From NCBI GenBank assembly GCA_031415055.1, contig JANOQZ010000026.1, forward strand, positions 23,833 through 87,832: 64,000 nt of DNA, in the 5' to 3' direction. This DNA is from JANMOK01 sp031415055. Its GTDB lineage: Bacteria; Pseudomonadota; Alphaproteobacteria; Rhodobacterales; Rhodobacteraceae. Shown in pieces: positions 7,444-15,714 of the stretch. The notes under the pieces are model-generated. The model was given only the letters and a program-made list of their open reading frames with translations, searched no databases and was not told where the DNA came from. Each line of letters begins with the position of its first letter. The first letter of the stretch is position 1. The translations under genes and the position numbers were made by a program.

Positions 7444-8640
7444 ATGGGAAGTAAAGTGCCGCCAGAGAGTGTTTCCATTTTGGGGGGCGGCATTGGCGGC
7501 ATGGCCACCGCTTTGGCATTGGCGCGGCGCGGCTTCGCGGTTGAATTGTTTGAGCAAGCCCCAGCTTTGACGGCGGTCGGTTCGGGCATTCAAATCAGTC
7601 CGAATGGCTGTGCGGTTTTGGCCGCGCTTGGGTTGCTGGATGAAGCGGCGAAGATTTCCAACACGCCCAGTTCGATTCAATTTCGCAGCGCAAGAACCGG
7701 GCGGCGCATTGCCCGGGTGCCGATGGGGTTTGGCGCGGTGCTGCGTTGGGGATATCCCTATTGGCAGTTTCACCGGGTGGATTTGCTGGACCTTTTGGCC
7801 GAGGCTGCGGTGGCAGCGGGGGTAAAGCTGCATACCGGCAAAGCGATGCTGCGCATTATGGCCGACCAAGACGTCGCGCGGTTGGAATTTGTCGATGGCA
7901 GTTCGCATGAAACCAACTGTCTGATCGCCGCTGATGGCATTCGCTCGCAAGTGCGGCGGCAGATGTTTACCGACAGCCCGGTGCGTTTTACCGGCCATGT
8001 CGCGTGGCGGACGGTTGTATCGGCAGAGGCTTTGTCTGTTACCCATCCAACCGCGACTTTGGTGCATGTCGCGCCCGGTTGCCACACGGTTTCCTATCCA
8101 ATCGCCGGGTCGAGCCTGATCAACTTGGTCGCCGTTGAAGAACGCAGCGATTGGGCGGCAGAGGGGTGGAGCATTGAAGGTGACCCCGCCGAATTGCTTG
8201 CCAAGTTTGGCGACTGGCCCGAACCAGTGGCGACTTTGGTTAAGGCGGCGCATAAATCGTATCTGTGGGGATTGTTCGACCATCCGCCGCTGGAAACTTG
8301 GTCCAAAGGCCCTGTGGTTTTGTTGGGGGATGCCGCGCATCCGATGCTGCCATTCTTTGCCCAAGGCGCGACCATGGCGCTGGAGGATGCCTTTGTCTTG
8401 GCGCGCGAATTGGCGGTTGCCCCGGATACTTCGACGGCCTTTGCCACCTATGAAAAATTGCGCAAGGCTCGCTGCACACGCTGCCAAGCTGCTTCGGCGG
8501 CGAATGCGCGGATGTACCACGAGGCGCAGCCCCTGAAGCGGTTCGTGCAACATGCAGGAATGGCGCTGATTTCACATTCGCTGCCGTCGCTGTTTTCGCT
8601 GCGATTCAGCTGGCTTTATGGCGGCGACGTGACGCGCTAA
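7444..8640 (+). CDS. FAD-dependent monooxygenase (salicylate/3-hydroxybenzoate hydroxylase type)
   Basis: A 398-residue flavoprotein of the class A aromatic monooxygenases. It has an N-terminal FAD-binding GGGIGG at residues 14-19, then VELFEQA. QISPNGCAVLAALGL follows at about 49-63, and VVLLGDAAHPMLPFFAQGA near 289-307 is the second FAD motif. Start ATG 7444 is preferred; the upstream in-frame extension (from 7354) runs through the dksA terminator. Enzymes of this family hydroxylate aromatic acids with NAD(P)H and O2. The substrate is unknown and no ring-cleavage genes lie nearby. It converges on xth. Confidence 0.8.
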   Translation: MGSKVPPESVSILGGGIGGMATALALARRGFAVELFEQAPALTAVGSGIQISPNGCAVLAALGLLDEAAKISNTPSSIQFRSARTGRRIARVPMGFGAVLRWGYPYWQFHRVDLLDLLAEAAVAAGVKLHTGKAMLRIMADQDVARLEFVDGSSHETNCLIAADGIRSQVRRQMFTDSPVRFTGHVAWRTVVSAEALSVTHPTATLVHVAPGCHTVSYPIAGSSLINLVAVEERSDWAAEGWSIEGDPAELLAKFGDWPEPVATLVKAAHKSYLWGLFDHPPLETWSKGPVVLLGDAAHPMLPFFAQGATMALEDAFVLARELAVAPDTSTAFATYEKLRKARCTRCQAASAANARMYHEAQPLKRFVQHAGMALISHSLPSLFSLRFSWLYGGDVTR

Positions 8641-8646
8641 GCGCAA

Positions 8647-9429
8647 TTAAATGTCCAAATCCACCCAAGTCGGCACGTGATCGGACGGTCTTTCGCGGCC
8701 GCGCATGAAACGGTCGATCTTGCAGTCGCGCAAGCGGTCGGCGGCTTGCGGTGTGAGTAGGAACAGATCGATGCGAATGCCGTTGTTCTTGTTCCAAGCC
8801 CCGGCCTGAAAATCCCAGAAGGTGTAGTTGAGCGGGGCAGGGTCGAGAGTGCGGAAGGCTTCGGTGAAACCGAGGGTGAGGATGCGCCGGTAAGCATCTC
8901 GAGATGTGGGCAGGGCAAGGGCGTCTAGCTGCCAAACCTCGGGTTCATGCGCGTCTTCGTCTTGCGGGATGATATTGAAATCGCCGGTCATTAAGGCGAT
9001 TTCTTCGGAGGCAATCAATGCTTGGGCGCGGTGGCGCAGTCGTTCCATCCAACTTAATTTGAAATCATATTTCGGCCCCGGCACCGGGTTGCCGTTGGGC
9101 AGATACAAGCCACAAATGCGGATGGCGGTTTTGTCGCCGGAAATCGTTCCTTCGATCCAGCGCGCGTGTTCGTCGCTATCGTCGCCGGGCAGGCCACGGC
9201 TAACGTCTTCTATGGGGCGTTTGGAAAGGATGGCGACGCCGTTAGAGCTTTTCTGGCCGTGGGTTTCGATGTTGTAACCCAGTGCTGCGATTTCTTCGCG
9301 CGGAAAATCGGCGTCTTGTTTCTTGGTTTCCTGCAACAAAACCACGTCGGGCGAGGTTTCCTTCAGCCAATCCAATAGGTTGGGCAATCGCGCCGTGATG
9401 CCGTTGATGTTGAAAGTGGCGATGCGCAT
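8647..9429 (-). CDS. xth: exodeoxyribonuclease III / AP endonuclease
   Basis: A 260-residue endonuclease/exonuclease/phosphatase-fold DNA repair enzyme. Visible active-site motifs are the opening RIATFNINGI, LLQETKK with catalytic Glu34, GDFNIIP near 148-154, NNGIRIDLFLLT near 215-226 and the final SDHVPTW with the catalytic Asp-His pair. It cleaves at abasic sites in base excision repair. Length is normal for XthA. Its 5' end lies 7 bases from the erpA stop, so the two are probably co-transcribed with erpA first. Confidence 0.92.
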   Translation of the reverse strand: MRIATFNINGITARLPNLLDWLKETSPDVVLLQETKKQDADFPREEIAALGYNIETHGQKSSNGVAILSKRPIEDVSRGLPGDDSDEHARWIEGTISGDKTAIRICGLYLPNGNPVPGPKYDFKLSWMERLRHRAQALIASEEIALMTGDFNIIPQDEDAHEPEVWQLDALALPTSRDAYRRILTLGFTEAFRTLDPAPLNYTFWDFQAGAWNKNNGIRIDLFLLTPQAADRLRDCKIDRFMRGRERPSDHVPTWVDLDI

Positions 9430-9436
9430 GTCGGCG

Positions 9437-9769
9437 CTACAGCGAGAAACTGGTGCCGCAGCCGCAGCTTGATTTGGCGTTGGGGTTGTCGATGACGAAT
9501 TTCGCGCCGATCAGGGCTTCGGAAAAGTCGATAGTGGCGTTGGAAAGGAACGGCAGCGACACCGGGTCAATCAGGACCTTGGCCCCGTCTTGTTCCAAAA
9601 CCAAGTCGTCGTCGGCGGGTAGATCGAATTTCAGGTCGTATTGAAAACCCGAGCAGCCGCCGCCTTCGACCGCCACGCGCAGGTGTTTGATTTCGCCGCT
9701 GCTTGCCGCAATGGCTTTCAACTGGCCATAGGCGCGGTCGGTGACTTTTGGCGGTAGGGTAAGCTGCAT
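9437..9769 (-). CDS. erpA: iron-sulfur cluster insertion protein, A-type carrier
   Basis: A 110-residue HesB/IscA-family protein. The three cluster-ligand cysteines are Cys39 (in GGGCSGF) and the C-terminal CGCG pair at about 102 and 104. The sequence (LRVAVEGGGCSGFQYDLKFD) matches the ErpA subgroup, which delivers 4Fe-4S clusters to apo-enzymes. ATG 9769 is chosen because a longer frame to 9823 adds a non-conserved, divergent-promoter sequence. It is divergent from dgt; the 78-base gap (9770-9847) must hold both promoters. Confidence 0.88.
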   Translation of the reverse strand: MQLTLPPKVTDRAYGQLKAIAASSGEIKHLRVAVEGGGCSGFQYDLKFDLPADDDLVLEQDGAKVLIDPVSLPFLSNATIDFSEALIGAKFVIDNPNAKSSCGCGTSFSL

Positions 9770-9847
9770 CTTTCGGCCTTTGTCATTTGCGTCTAAGCTG
9801 TTGAAAAAGAATGTAGTCGTCAAAGGTCATTGCGACAAGGGTCAGTC

Positions 9848-10996
9848 ATGTTAGCCAAATTTGCCTGTCGGCCAGGAGATTCGCGCGGGCGCTTGCATGG
9901 CGAACCGGATTCGGTGCATCGGACTGCGTTTCAGCGCGATAGGGACCGGATTATTCACTCGTCGGCTTTTCGGCGCCTGAAACACAAGACCCAAGTATTT
10001 GTCGAGCACGAGGGCGATTATTACCGCACCCGCCTGACCCATACGATCGAAGTGGCGCAAGTGGCGCGCACGATTGCGCGGGTTCTGGGCTTGAACGAGG
10101 AATTGGCCGAGGCGATTGCGCTGGCGCATGACCTTGGCCACACGCCGTTTGGCCATACCGGCGAGGAAGCCCTACACGAGATGATGACGCCGTTCGGCGG
10201 CTTTGATCACAACGCGCAGGCGATTAAGATCGTGACACTGCTGGAGCGGCATTATGCAGGGTTTAATGGGTTGAACCTGACATGGGAGACTTTGGAAGGG
10301 TTGGCCAAGCACAACGGGCCGGTTGTTGGGACGGTTCCGCCTGCCTTGGCGGCTTATGACAGCGAACATGATCTGGAATTGGCGACTTTCGCTTCGGCGG
10401 AAGCGCAGGTGGCGGCGATTTCCGACGACATCGCCTATAACAACCACGATCTCGATGACGGGTTGCGGGCGGGATTGTTCACCATTGAACAAATATGCGA
10501 ATTACCGGTGGTGGGCGATTGTTTTGCGGCGGTTGACCGCGAATGGCCGGGGTTGGATTCGGTTAGACGGCGGCATGAGGCTTTGCGCCGGGTATTCGGC
10601 CATATGGTCGAGGATGTGATTGCGGAAAGCCAACGGATTCTGGCGGTGGCCGATCCGCTATCGGCGCAGGATGTGCGAATGTTGGGGCGTCCGGTGATCC
10701 GGTTTTCGCCACAGATGTTTGCCGATTTGAAAGTGATCCGCGAATTCTTTTTCACCAACATGTACCGCCATTGGAAAGTGCGCCGCATGCGCCGCAAGGC
10801 CGGGCAGATCGTGCGCGAGATGTTCGGCATTTTCATGGAAGACCCGCGCATGCTGCCGGATGACTGGCAGGTCTGGGCGAGCAAGGGCGGGGACTCGCAG
10901 AAAGCTTGGGTGATTGCCGATTACATCGCCGGGATGACGGACCGCTATGCTTTGCAGGAATATGGCAAGCTGACCAATCCGATGGAGAAGGCTTAG
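9848..10996 (+). CDS. dgt: deoxyguanosinetriphosphate triphosphohydrolase-like protein
   Basis: A 382-residue HD-domain dNTPase. The metal-binding motifs are HSSAFRRLKHKTQVF and RTRLTHTIEV for the first His, AHDLGHTPFGHTGEEAL for the HD pair, and DDIAYNNHDLDDGL for the last Asp. The family hydrolyses dNTPs to nucleosides plus triphosphate. Start ATG 9848 gives the normal MLAKFACRPGDSRGR opening. Gene order dgt, small membrane protein, argS, SPOR, scpA is a familiar Rhodobacterales arrangement. Confidence 0.9.
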   Translation: MLAKFACRPGDSRGRLHGEPDSVHRTAFQRDRDRIIHSSAFRRLKHKTQVFVEHEGDYYRTRLTHTIEVAQVARTIARVLGLNEELAEAIALAHDLGHTPFGHTGEEALHEMMTPFGGFDHNAQAIKIVTLLERHYAGFNGLNLTWETLEGLAKHNGPVVGTVPPALAAYDSEHDLELATFASAEAQVAAISDDIAYNNHDLDDGLRAGLFTIEQICELPVVGDCFAAVDREWPGLDSVRRRHEALRRVFGHMVEDVIAESQRILAVADPLSAQDVRMLGRPVIRFSPQMFADLKVIREFFFTNMYRHWKVRRMRRKAGQIVREMFGIFMEDPRMLPDDWQVWASKGGDSQKAWVIADYIAGMTDRYALQEYGKLTNPMEKA

Positions 10997-11006
10997 GGGG
11001 CACAGA

Positions 11007-11495
11007 ATGAATCTACAAGAACTGGCTTGGATCGGAAGTATGGTCGGCGCAACCGCAATGGTTATCTCGGTTCTGTTCGGCTCAATCCAGATACGTAACA
11101 ATACACGGGCCATTCGGGCGGCGGCGTTTCAGCAAATGGCGACCTCGCTGGCGACACCGGCCGATGAACTTGCGAGAAACCCCGAGCTTTGCGCCCTATT
11201 GTTGCGCGGTGCCGATGATTTTCATGCGATGGAGCGGCTGGATAAGGCCAGATTCAGGTTCTATCAGCAAGGATTGCTGCGCCGTGTCGAGAGTGCGCTG
11301 CTGCAAAACAAACTGGGAACCTTGCACGAAGAACATTTGCTGGGGATTCGCGATATTATGACGGCGGTCTATTCATCACAGGGGCAGCGCGACGCGTGGG
11401 CCTTGATCCGCACGCGGTTTAACCCGGAATTTCGGACTTATGTTGATGAGGTTGTCCGGGAAGAAGCGACAAAAGCGGGGGCGGCGGCGGCCTAG
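11007..11495 (+). CDS. hypothetical membrane-anchored protein (162 aa)
   Basis: One N-terminal transmembrane helix (about residues 8-26, IGSMVGATAMVISVLFGSI) is followed by a soluble, charged helical domain (NNTRAIRAAAFQQMATSLAT onward). The layout resembles a group of single-helix proteins of about 160-180 residues often seen as accessory genes. It lies between dgt and argS, starts 10 bases after dgt with a GGGGG-containing leader, and ends 55 bases before argS. No function can be assigned. Confidence 0.65.
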   Translation: MNLQELAWIGSMVGATAMVISVLFGSIQIRNNTRAIRAAAFQQMATSLATPADELARNPELCALLLRGADDFHAMERLDKARFRFYQQGLLRRVESALLQNKLGTLHEEHLLGIRDIMTAVYSSQGQRDAWALIRTRFNPEFRTYVDEVVREEATKAGAAAA

Positions 11496-11550
11496 TTGTC
11501 CATCGCTTTCCCCCATGCTATCCCCGCCGGGTTGTGATTTGGATGCTGAA

Positions 11551-13293
11551 ATGAACTTGTTTGCCGATATTCGTGCGCTTGTGATTGCCGCTCTTGAGGG
11601 GTTGGTGGCGGAAGGGGTCTTGCCTGCTGGTTTGGACTTTGCTGGCGTTTCGGTAGAGCCGCCGCGTGACCCGTTGCACGGCGATATGGCCAGCAATGCG
11701 GCGATGGTGTTGGCGAAAGCTTCGGGGAAAAACCCGCGTGATATTGCGGCGGCTTTGGCGGTGAAGCTGGCGGCGGACCCTAGGGTGGCTTCGGCGGATG
11801 TGGCAGGGCCGGGGTTTTTGAATTTGCGGATTAAAGGGGAGAATTGGTTTGGTCTGATCGCTGCGGTGCTGAAAAACGGCGTGGATTTTGGCCGCTCCAA
11901 TGTGGGGGCGGGGCGCAAGGTCAACGTTGAATTCGTATCCGCCAACCCGACCGGCCCGATGCATGTGGGGCACGCGCGTGGGGCGGTGTTTGGCGATGCT
12001 TTGTGCGGGCTGCTGGATTATGCGGGCTATAAAGTCACCCGCGAATATTACGTCAACGATGGCGGCGGGCAGGTCGATGTGCTGGCACGATCCGCCTATG
12101 AACGCTACCGCGAGGCGCATGGCCTGATGCCGGAAATCACCGAGGGGCTGTATCCGGGCGATTATATGGTACCGGTCGGCGCGGCGCTGAAGGAAAAGTT
12201 TGGGGCCACGTTTCTGGACCAACCGGAATCGGTTTGGCTGGATGTGATCCGCGATTTTTCCACCGACGCGATGATGGCGATGATCCGCGAGGATCTGGCG
12301 GCGCTGGGTGTGCGGATGGATGTGTTTTATTCCGAAAAATCGCTGTATGGCACCGGTCGCATCGAGGCCGCTTTGGCGGATTTGAACGCGCGTGGGCTGA
12401 TTTACGAAGGCACTTTGGAGCCGCCAAAGGGCAAAGCGCCGGAAGATTGGGAACCCCGCGTGCAGACGCTGTTCCGATCTACTTCACACGGCGATGATGC
12501 CGACCGGCCAATCAAGAAATCGGATGGGGCCTGGACTTATTTCGCGCCGGATATTGCCTATCATTTCGACAAGATCAGCCGTGGATTTGACGAATTGATC
12601 GACGTTTTGGGGGCGGACCATTCGGGTTACGTCAAGCGGATGAAGGCGGCGGTTTCGGCCCTGTCCGGTGGCCGCGTACCGTTGGACGTGAAGCTGATCC
12701 AACTTGTCAAACTGTTCAAGAACGGCGTGTCGTTCAAGATGAGCAAACGGTCAGGCACTTTTGTGACAGCGCGGGATTTGGTCGATGAAGTTGGTGCAGA
12801 TGTGACGCGCTTTGTCATGCTGACCCGCAAGAACGACGTGGCGTTTGATTTTGATTTCGCCAAGGCGTTGGAGCAGTCGAAAGACAATCCGGTTTTCTAT
12901 GTGCAATACGCGCATGCGCGGGTGTGTTCGGTGCTGCGACGTGCGGTCGAGGCCGGGGTTGGCACCGAGGATGCCGTTTTGGCCAAGGCGGATTTGACGC
13001 TTTTGGGCCATGCGGATGAATTGAACCTGATCCAGAAACTGGCGGAATGGCCGCGATTGGCCGAATCGGCGGCGCTGGCGCATGAACCGCATCGGGTGGC
13101 GTTTTACCTGTATGAATTGGCGTCGGAGTTTCACGGGCTACAGCACGCGGGCAAGTTGGACTCGGGCCTGCGGTTTTTGAACGAAGATAATTTGCCATTG
13201 ACCCAAGCCCGTCTGGCCTTAATTCGGTCGACGGCCATTGTCATAAGTGCAGGGCTTGCTATCCTTGGGGTGACCCCTGCCCAAGAGATGTAG
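11551..13293 (+). CDS. argS: arginyl-tRNA synthetase
   Basis: A 580-residue class I aminoacyl-tRNA synthetase. The N-terminal Arg-tRNA domain is followed by the HIGH-type motif ANPTGPMHVGHARGA at about residues 131-145. The KMSKS-type loop is KMSKRSGTF near 397. The C-terminal DALR anticodon-binding domain ends with LRFLNEDNLPLTQARLALI. Start ATG 11551 gives the family-standard MNLFADIRALV; a frame extending to 11440 overlaps the previous gene and has no homology. Ligates arginine to tRNA-Arg. Confidence 0.95.
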   Translation: MNLFADIRALVIAALEGLVAEGVLPAGLDFAGVSVEPPRDPLHGDMASNAAMVLAKASGKNPRDIAAALAVKLAADPRVASADVAGPGFLNLRIKGENWFGLIAAVLKNGVDFGRSNVGAGRKVNVEFVSANPTGPMHVGHARGAVFGDALCGLLDYAGYKVTREYYVNDGGGQVDVLARSAYERYREAHGLMPEITEGLYPGDYMVPVGAALKEKFGATFLDQPESVWLDVIRDFSTDAMMAMIREDLAALGVRMDVFYSEKSLYGTGRIEAALADLNARGLIYEGTLEPPKGKAPEDWEPRVQTLFRSTSHGDDADRPIKKSDGAWTYFAPDIAYHFDKISRGFDELIDVLGADHSGYVKRMKAAVSALSGGRVPLDVKLIQLVKLFKNGVSFKMSKRSGTFVTARDLVDEVGADVTRFVMLTRKNDVAFDFDFAKALEQSKDNPVFYVQYAHARVCSVLRRAVEAGVGTEDAVLAKADLTLLGHADELNLIQKLAEWPRLAESAALAHEPHRVAFYLYELASEFHGLQHAGKLDSGLRFLNEDNLPLTQARLALIRSTAIVISAGLAILGVTPAQEM

Positions 13294-13369
13294 CAAGAGG
13301 CGGAATATTTAGGGGTTGGAGCAGGTCTGCCCACAAGCTAAAGTGGTGCGGAAGAAGGCAACATACCCG

Positions 13370-14236
13370 ATGCGCGACCAAAGAAGCAGTGATTCGCTCG
13401 ACTATCTACCCACTGACGGCAAGACCGGCATCGTCGGCACCGCCATCAAAGGGCTGAGCGCGATCATTTCTTTCACCCTGATTGCCGGAATTATCATCTG
13501 GTCCTACCGCCTAGGTGTGCGCGATGCCAATGATTTACCGGTCATCCAAGCGATGGAAGGTGCTGCGAGGGTGCAGCCAGAAGACCCGGGTGGTACACAG
13601 GCAGAACATCAAGGGTTGGAGGTGAACGGTGTATTGGCCAATAATGAGGCACCGCCGGTTTCAACCGAGGTAACGACCGCGCCGGGAACCACGGTTTTGA
13701 CCGAGGAAGACGCGGCGCAGGGCACGCTGAATGGCGGCACGGAAACGGCCACAGTCGATGCAGCCGAGCCCGCCAGCGTCGAGGATTTGATTGCCGGATT
13801 GGTCGAAACACCAAGCGAACCCGTAACGGAAGCGATTGCAATACCGGTTACTGACTTGGCTTCGCTGCGGCCGCAGCCACGACCAGAAAGTTTGAACACC
13901 GAAATTGCCCCTGCGGACGAAGTTTTCACGGCAATTGCGCCCGAAACGGTGGCGACAGCAGTGACGCCAGAAGCCGATATCAAACCGGGCGACCGGTTGA
14001 TTCAGCTTGGAGCGTTTGACAGCCAGGCAATCGCCGAAGAGCAATGGAAAGCGGTTCTGGCCGCCAATAGCGACCTACTGGGTGACAAGAAATACGTGAT
14101 CCAAGAAGCGACATCAGGTGGGCGGATATTCTATCGGCTGCGGGTGTTTGGCTTTGCCGGCTTGGAAGATAGCCGTGCCTTGTGCTCGGCCCTGCAACCG
14201 CGCGAAGTGCCGTGCATACCCGTGACGGCCCGCTGA
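13370..14236 (+). CDS. SPOR domain-containing cell-division-associated protein
   Basis: A 288-residue protein with a short cytoplasmic N-terminus and one transmembrane helix (about residues 27-46, LSAIISFTLIAGIIIWSYRL). A long acidic, Thr/Ala/Glu-rich periplasmic linker follows. The C-terminal SPOR fold (about 207-288) starts RLIQLGAFDSQAIAEEQWKA and ends SALQPREVPCIPV. SPOR domains bind denuded peptidoglycan at division septa. Start ATG 13370 is used; the upstream in-frame ATG-less extension is not conserved. Its stop overlaps the scpA start as TGATG. Confidence 0.85.
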   Translation: MRDQRSSDSLDYLPTDGKTGIVGTAIKGLSAIISFTLIAGIIIWSYRLGVRDANDLPVIQAMEGAARVQPEDPGGTQAEHQGLEVNGVLANNEAPPVSTEVTTAPGTTVLTEEDAAQGTLNGGTETATVDAAEPASVEDLIAGLVETPSEPVTEAIAIPVTDLASLRPQPRPESLNTEIAPADEVFTAIAPETVATAVTPEADIKPGDRLIQLGAFDSQAIAEEQWKAVLAANSDLLGDKKYVIQEATSGGRIFYRLRVFGFAGLEDSRALCSALQPREVPCIPVTAR

Positions 14237-15021
14237 TGCCCGACGATATTTTCGATATTTCGGACTTGGACTTGCCAGAAACTGGCAATGAACCGCTGCT
14301 GGTGGATGTGGACGGCTACGAAGGTCCGCTCGACTTGTTGCTGACACTCTCGCGCAACCAGAAAGTTGATCTGCGCAAGATTTCGATACTGGCTTTGGCC
14401 GAGCAGTATTTGGCTTTTGTCGACGCGGCCAAGCAGCTTCGCATCGAATTGGCGGCGGATTATCTGGTGATGGCGGCGTGGCTGGCGTTTTTGAAATCGC
14501 GCCTGCTGTTGCCGGTTGATGCCGATGACGACGGCCCGTCGGGCGAAGAACTGGCCGCGCATCTTGCGTTTCAATTGGAACGGTTGGAAGCGATGCGGCG
14601 TTCGGCGGCGCGGTTGATGGCGCGCGATCAATTGGGGCGCGATTTCTTTGTGCGCGGGCAGGGTGAGGCCGAGGAAAGACGTCGGATGGTGACTTACACC
14701 GCCAGTCTGTTGGACCTGTTGCAGGCCTATGCCCGCATAAAAACCCGCGAGGATTTTGAACCGCTGCATCTGCAGCGTTCGGCGATTTACACGATGGAAC
14801 AGGCGTTGGAACGGTTGCGTGGGTTGATCGGCCATGCGGTGGACTGGAACGATCTGGAAGTGTTCCTGCCTGAGGGTTGGCTGGTTGACCCCGGCAAGCG
14901 TCGGTCGGCGCTGGCATCAACTTTTGCTGCAACGTTGGAATTGGTAAAGCTGGGGCAAGTGCAGATTCGTCAGGCGGAAATTTTCGCACCCATTTTGCTG
15001 CGTCGTGTTGATGCAGCCTGA
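14236..15021 (+). CDS. scpA: segregation and condensation protein A
   Basis: A 261-residue kleisin subunit of the SMC-ScpAB condensin. Typical signatures are LVDVDGYEGPLDLLLTLSRN near residue 20 (SMC-head binding region), LRIELAADYLVMAAWLAFLKS near 70-95, and a C-terminal winged-helix region ending FAPILLRRVDAA. The start is ATG 14236, overlapping the SPOR stop. In related genomes nagZ (beta-hexosaminidase) usually lies between the SPOR gene and scpA; here it is absent. scpA and scpB overlap. Confidence 0.92.
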   Translation: MPDDIFDISDLDLPETGNEPLLVDVDGYEGPLDLLLTLSRNQKVDLRKISILALAEQYLAFVDAAKQLRIELAADYLVMAAWLAFLKSRLLLPVDADDDGPSGEELAAHLAFQLERLEAMRRSAARLMARDQLGRDFFVRGQGEAEERRRMVTYTASLLDLLQAYARIKTREDFEPLHLQRSAIYTMEQALERLRGLIGHAVDWNDLEVFLPEGWLVDPGKRRSALASTFAATLELVKLGQVQIRQAEIFAPILLRRVDAA

Positions 15022-15658
15022 ACCATTGCCCGACTCGTTGTTTGACGCGCCGCCTTTGGCCGAACAGGAACGCATGGTCGAGGCGATCTTGTTTGCGGTG
15101 CCCGAACCGATGAACGAGGCGGCGATCAGCAACCGCTTGCCGATGGGGTGTGATGCCAAGGCGGCTTTGGAAGTGCTGCGCGGGCGTTATCAAGGCCGCG
15201 GCGTGCAACTGGTGAAAGTGGGGGAGGCTTGGGCGTTTCGCACTGCGCCGGATTTGGGGTTCCTGCTCAGCCGCGAGACGGTGGAAACACGGAAGCTGTC
15301 CCGCGCTGCCATCGAGACTTTGGCAATCATCGCCTATCACCAGCCGGTGACGCGGGCAGAGATCGAGGAAATTCGCGGTGTTTCGGTGTCACGCGGCACT
15401 GTTGACCAGTTGATCGAACTGGATTGGGTGAAACTGGGCCGACGGAAAATGACGCCGGGAAGGCCGGTGACTTTGGTGGTGACGCCGCATTTCCTCGATC
15501 ATTTCGGGCTGGAATCGGCCCGCGATCTGCCGGGGATCAAGGAATTGCGCGAAGCTGGTTTGCTGGATAATCGGCCCATGCCGGGAAGCTTGGATGAACC
15601 GGTTGAGGAAGGCGACGACGAAGATCAGGACGAGATGTTTGATTGGAAAGAGGGATAA
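15011..15658 (+). CDS. scpB: segregation and condensation protein B
   Basis: A 215-residue partner of ScpA with tandem winged helices. Recognisable are MVEAILFAVPEPMNEAAISN, LSRAAIETLAIIAYHQPVTR, then EIRGVSVSRGTVDQLIELDW and RPVTLVVTPHFLDHFGLES. ATG 15011 overlaps the scpA end by 11 bases (a GTG at 15005 is also possible). The C-terminal tail is acidic (EEGDDEDQDEMFDWKEG). Its last 36 bases recur, with one difference, at 17026-17061 beyond the next gene, so this 3' end is duplicated. Confidence 0.92.
   Translation: MQPEPLPDSLFDAPPLAEQERMVEAILFAVPEPMNEAAISNRLPMGCDAKAALEVLRGRYQGRGVQLVKVGEAWAFRTAPDLGFLLSRETVETRKLSRAAIETLAIIAYHQPVTRAEIEEIRGVSVSRGTVDQLIELDWVKLGRRKMTPGRPVTLVVTPHFLDHFGLESARDLPGIKELREAGLLDNRPMPGSLDEPVEEGDDEDQDEMFDWKEG
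15619..15654 (+). repeat. direct repeat, upstream copy (scpB 3' end)
   Basis: 36 bases starting CGAAGATCAGGACGAGAT, inside the scpB coding tail. It is identical to 17026-17061 except one base (G versus A at the 19th position). The pair brackets the inserted gene 15715-16992. Confidence 0.9.
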
Positions 15659-15714
15659 TTCACGTTTACTATCCGGTTTTATAATGAATTATTTTCAGCG
15701 AAATAGGGCGAGCG

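Noticed and set aside
6928..8553. 541-codon minus-strand frame across dksA and the monooxygenase gene
   Set aside because: Spans two good genes and a terminator; composition is that of a shadow frame.
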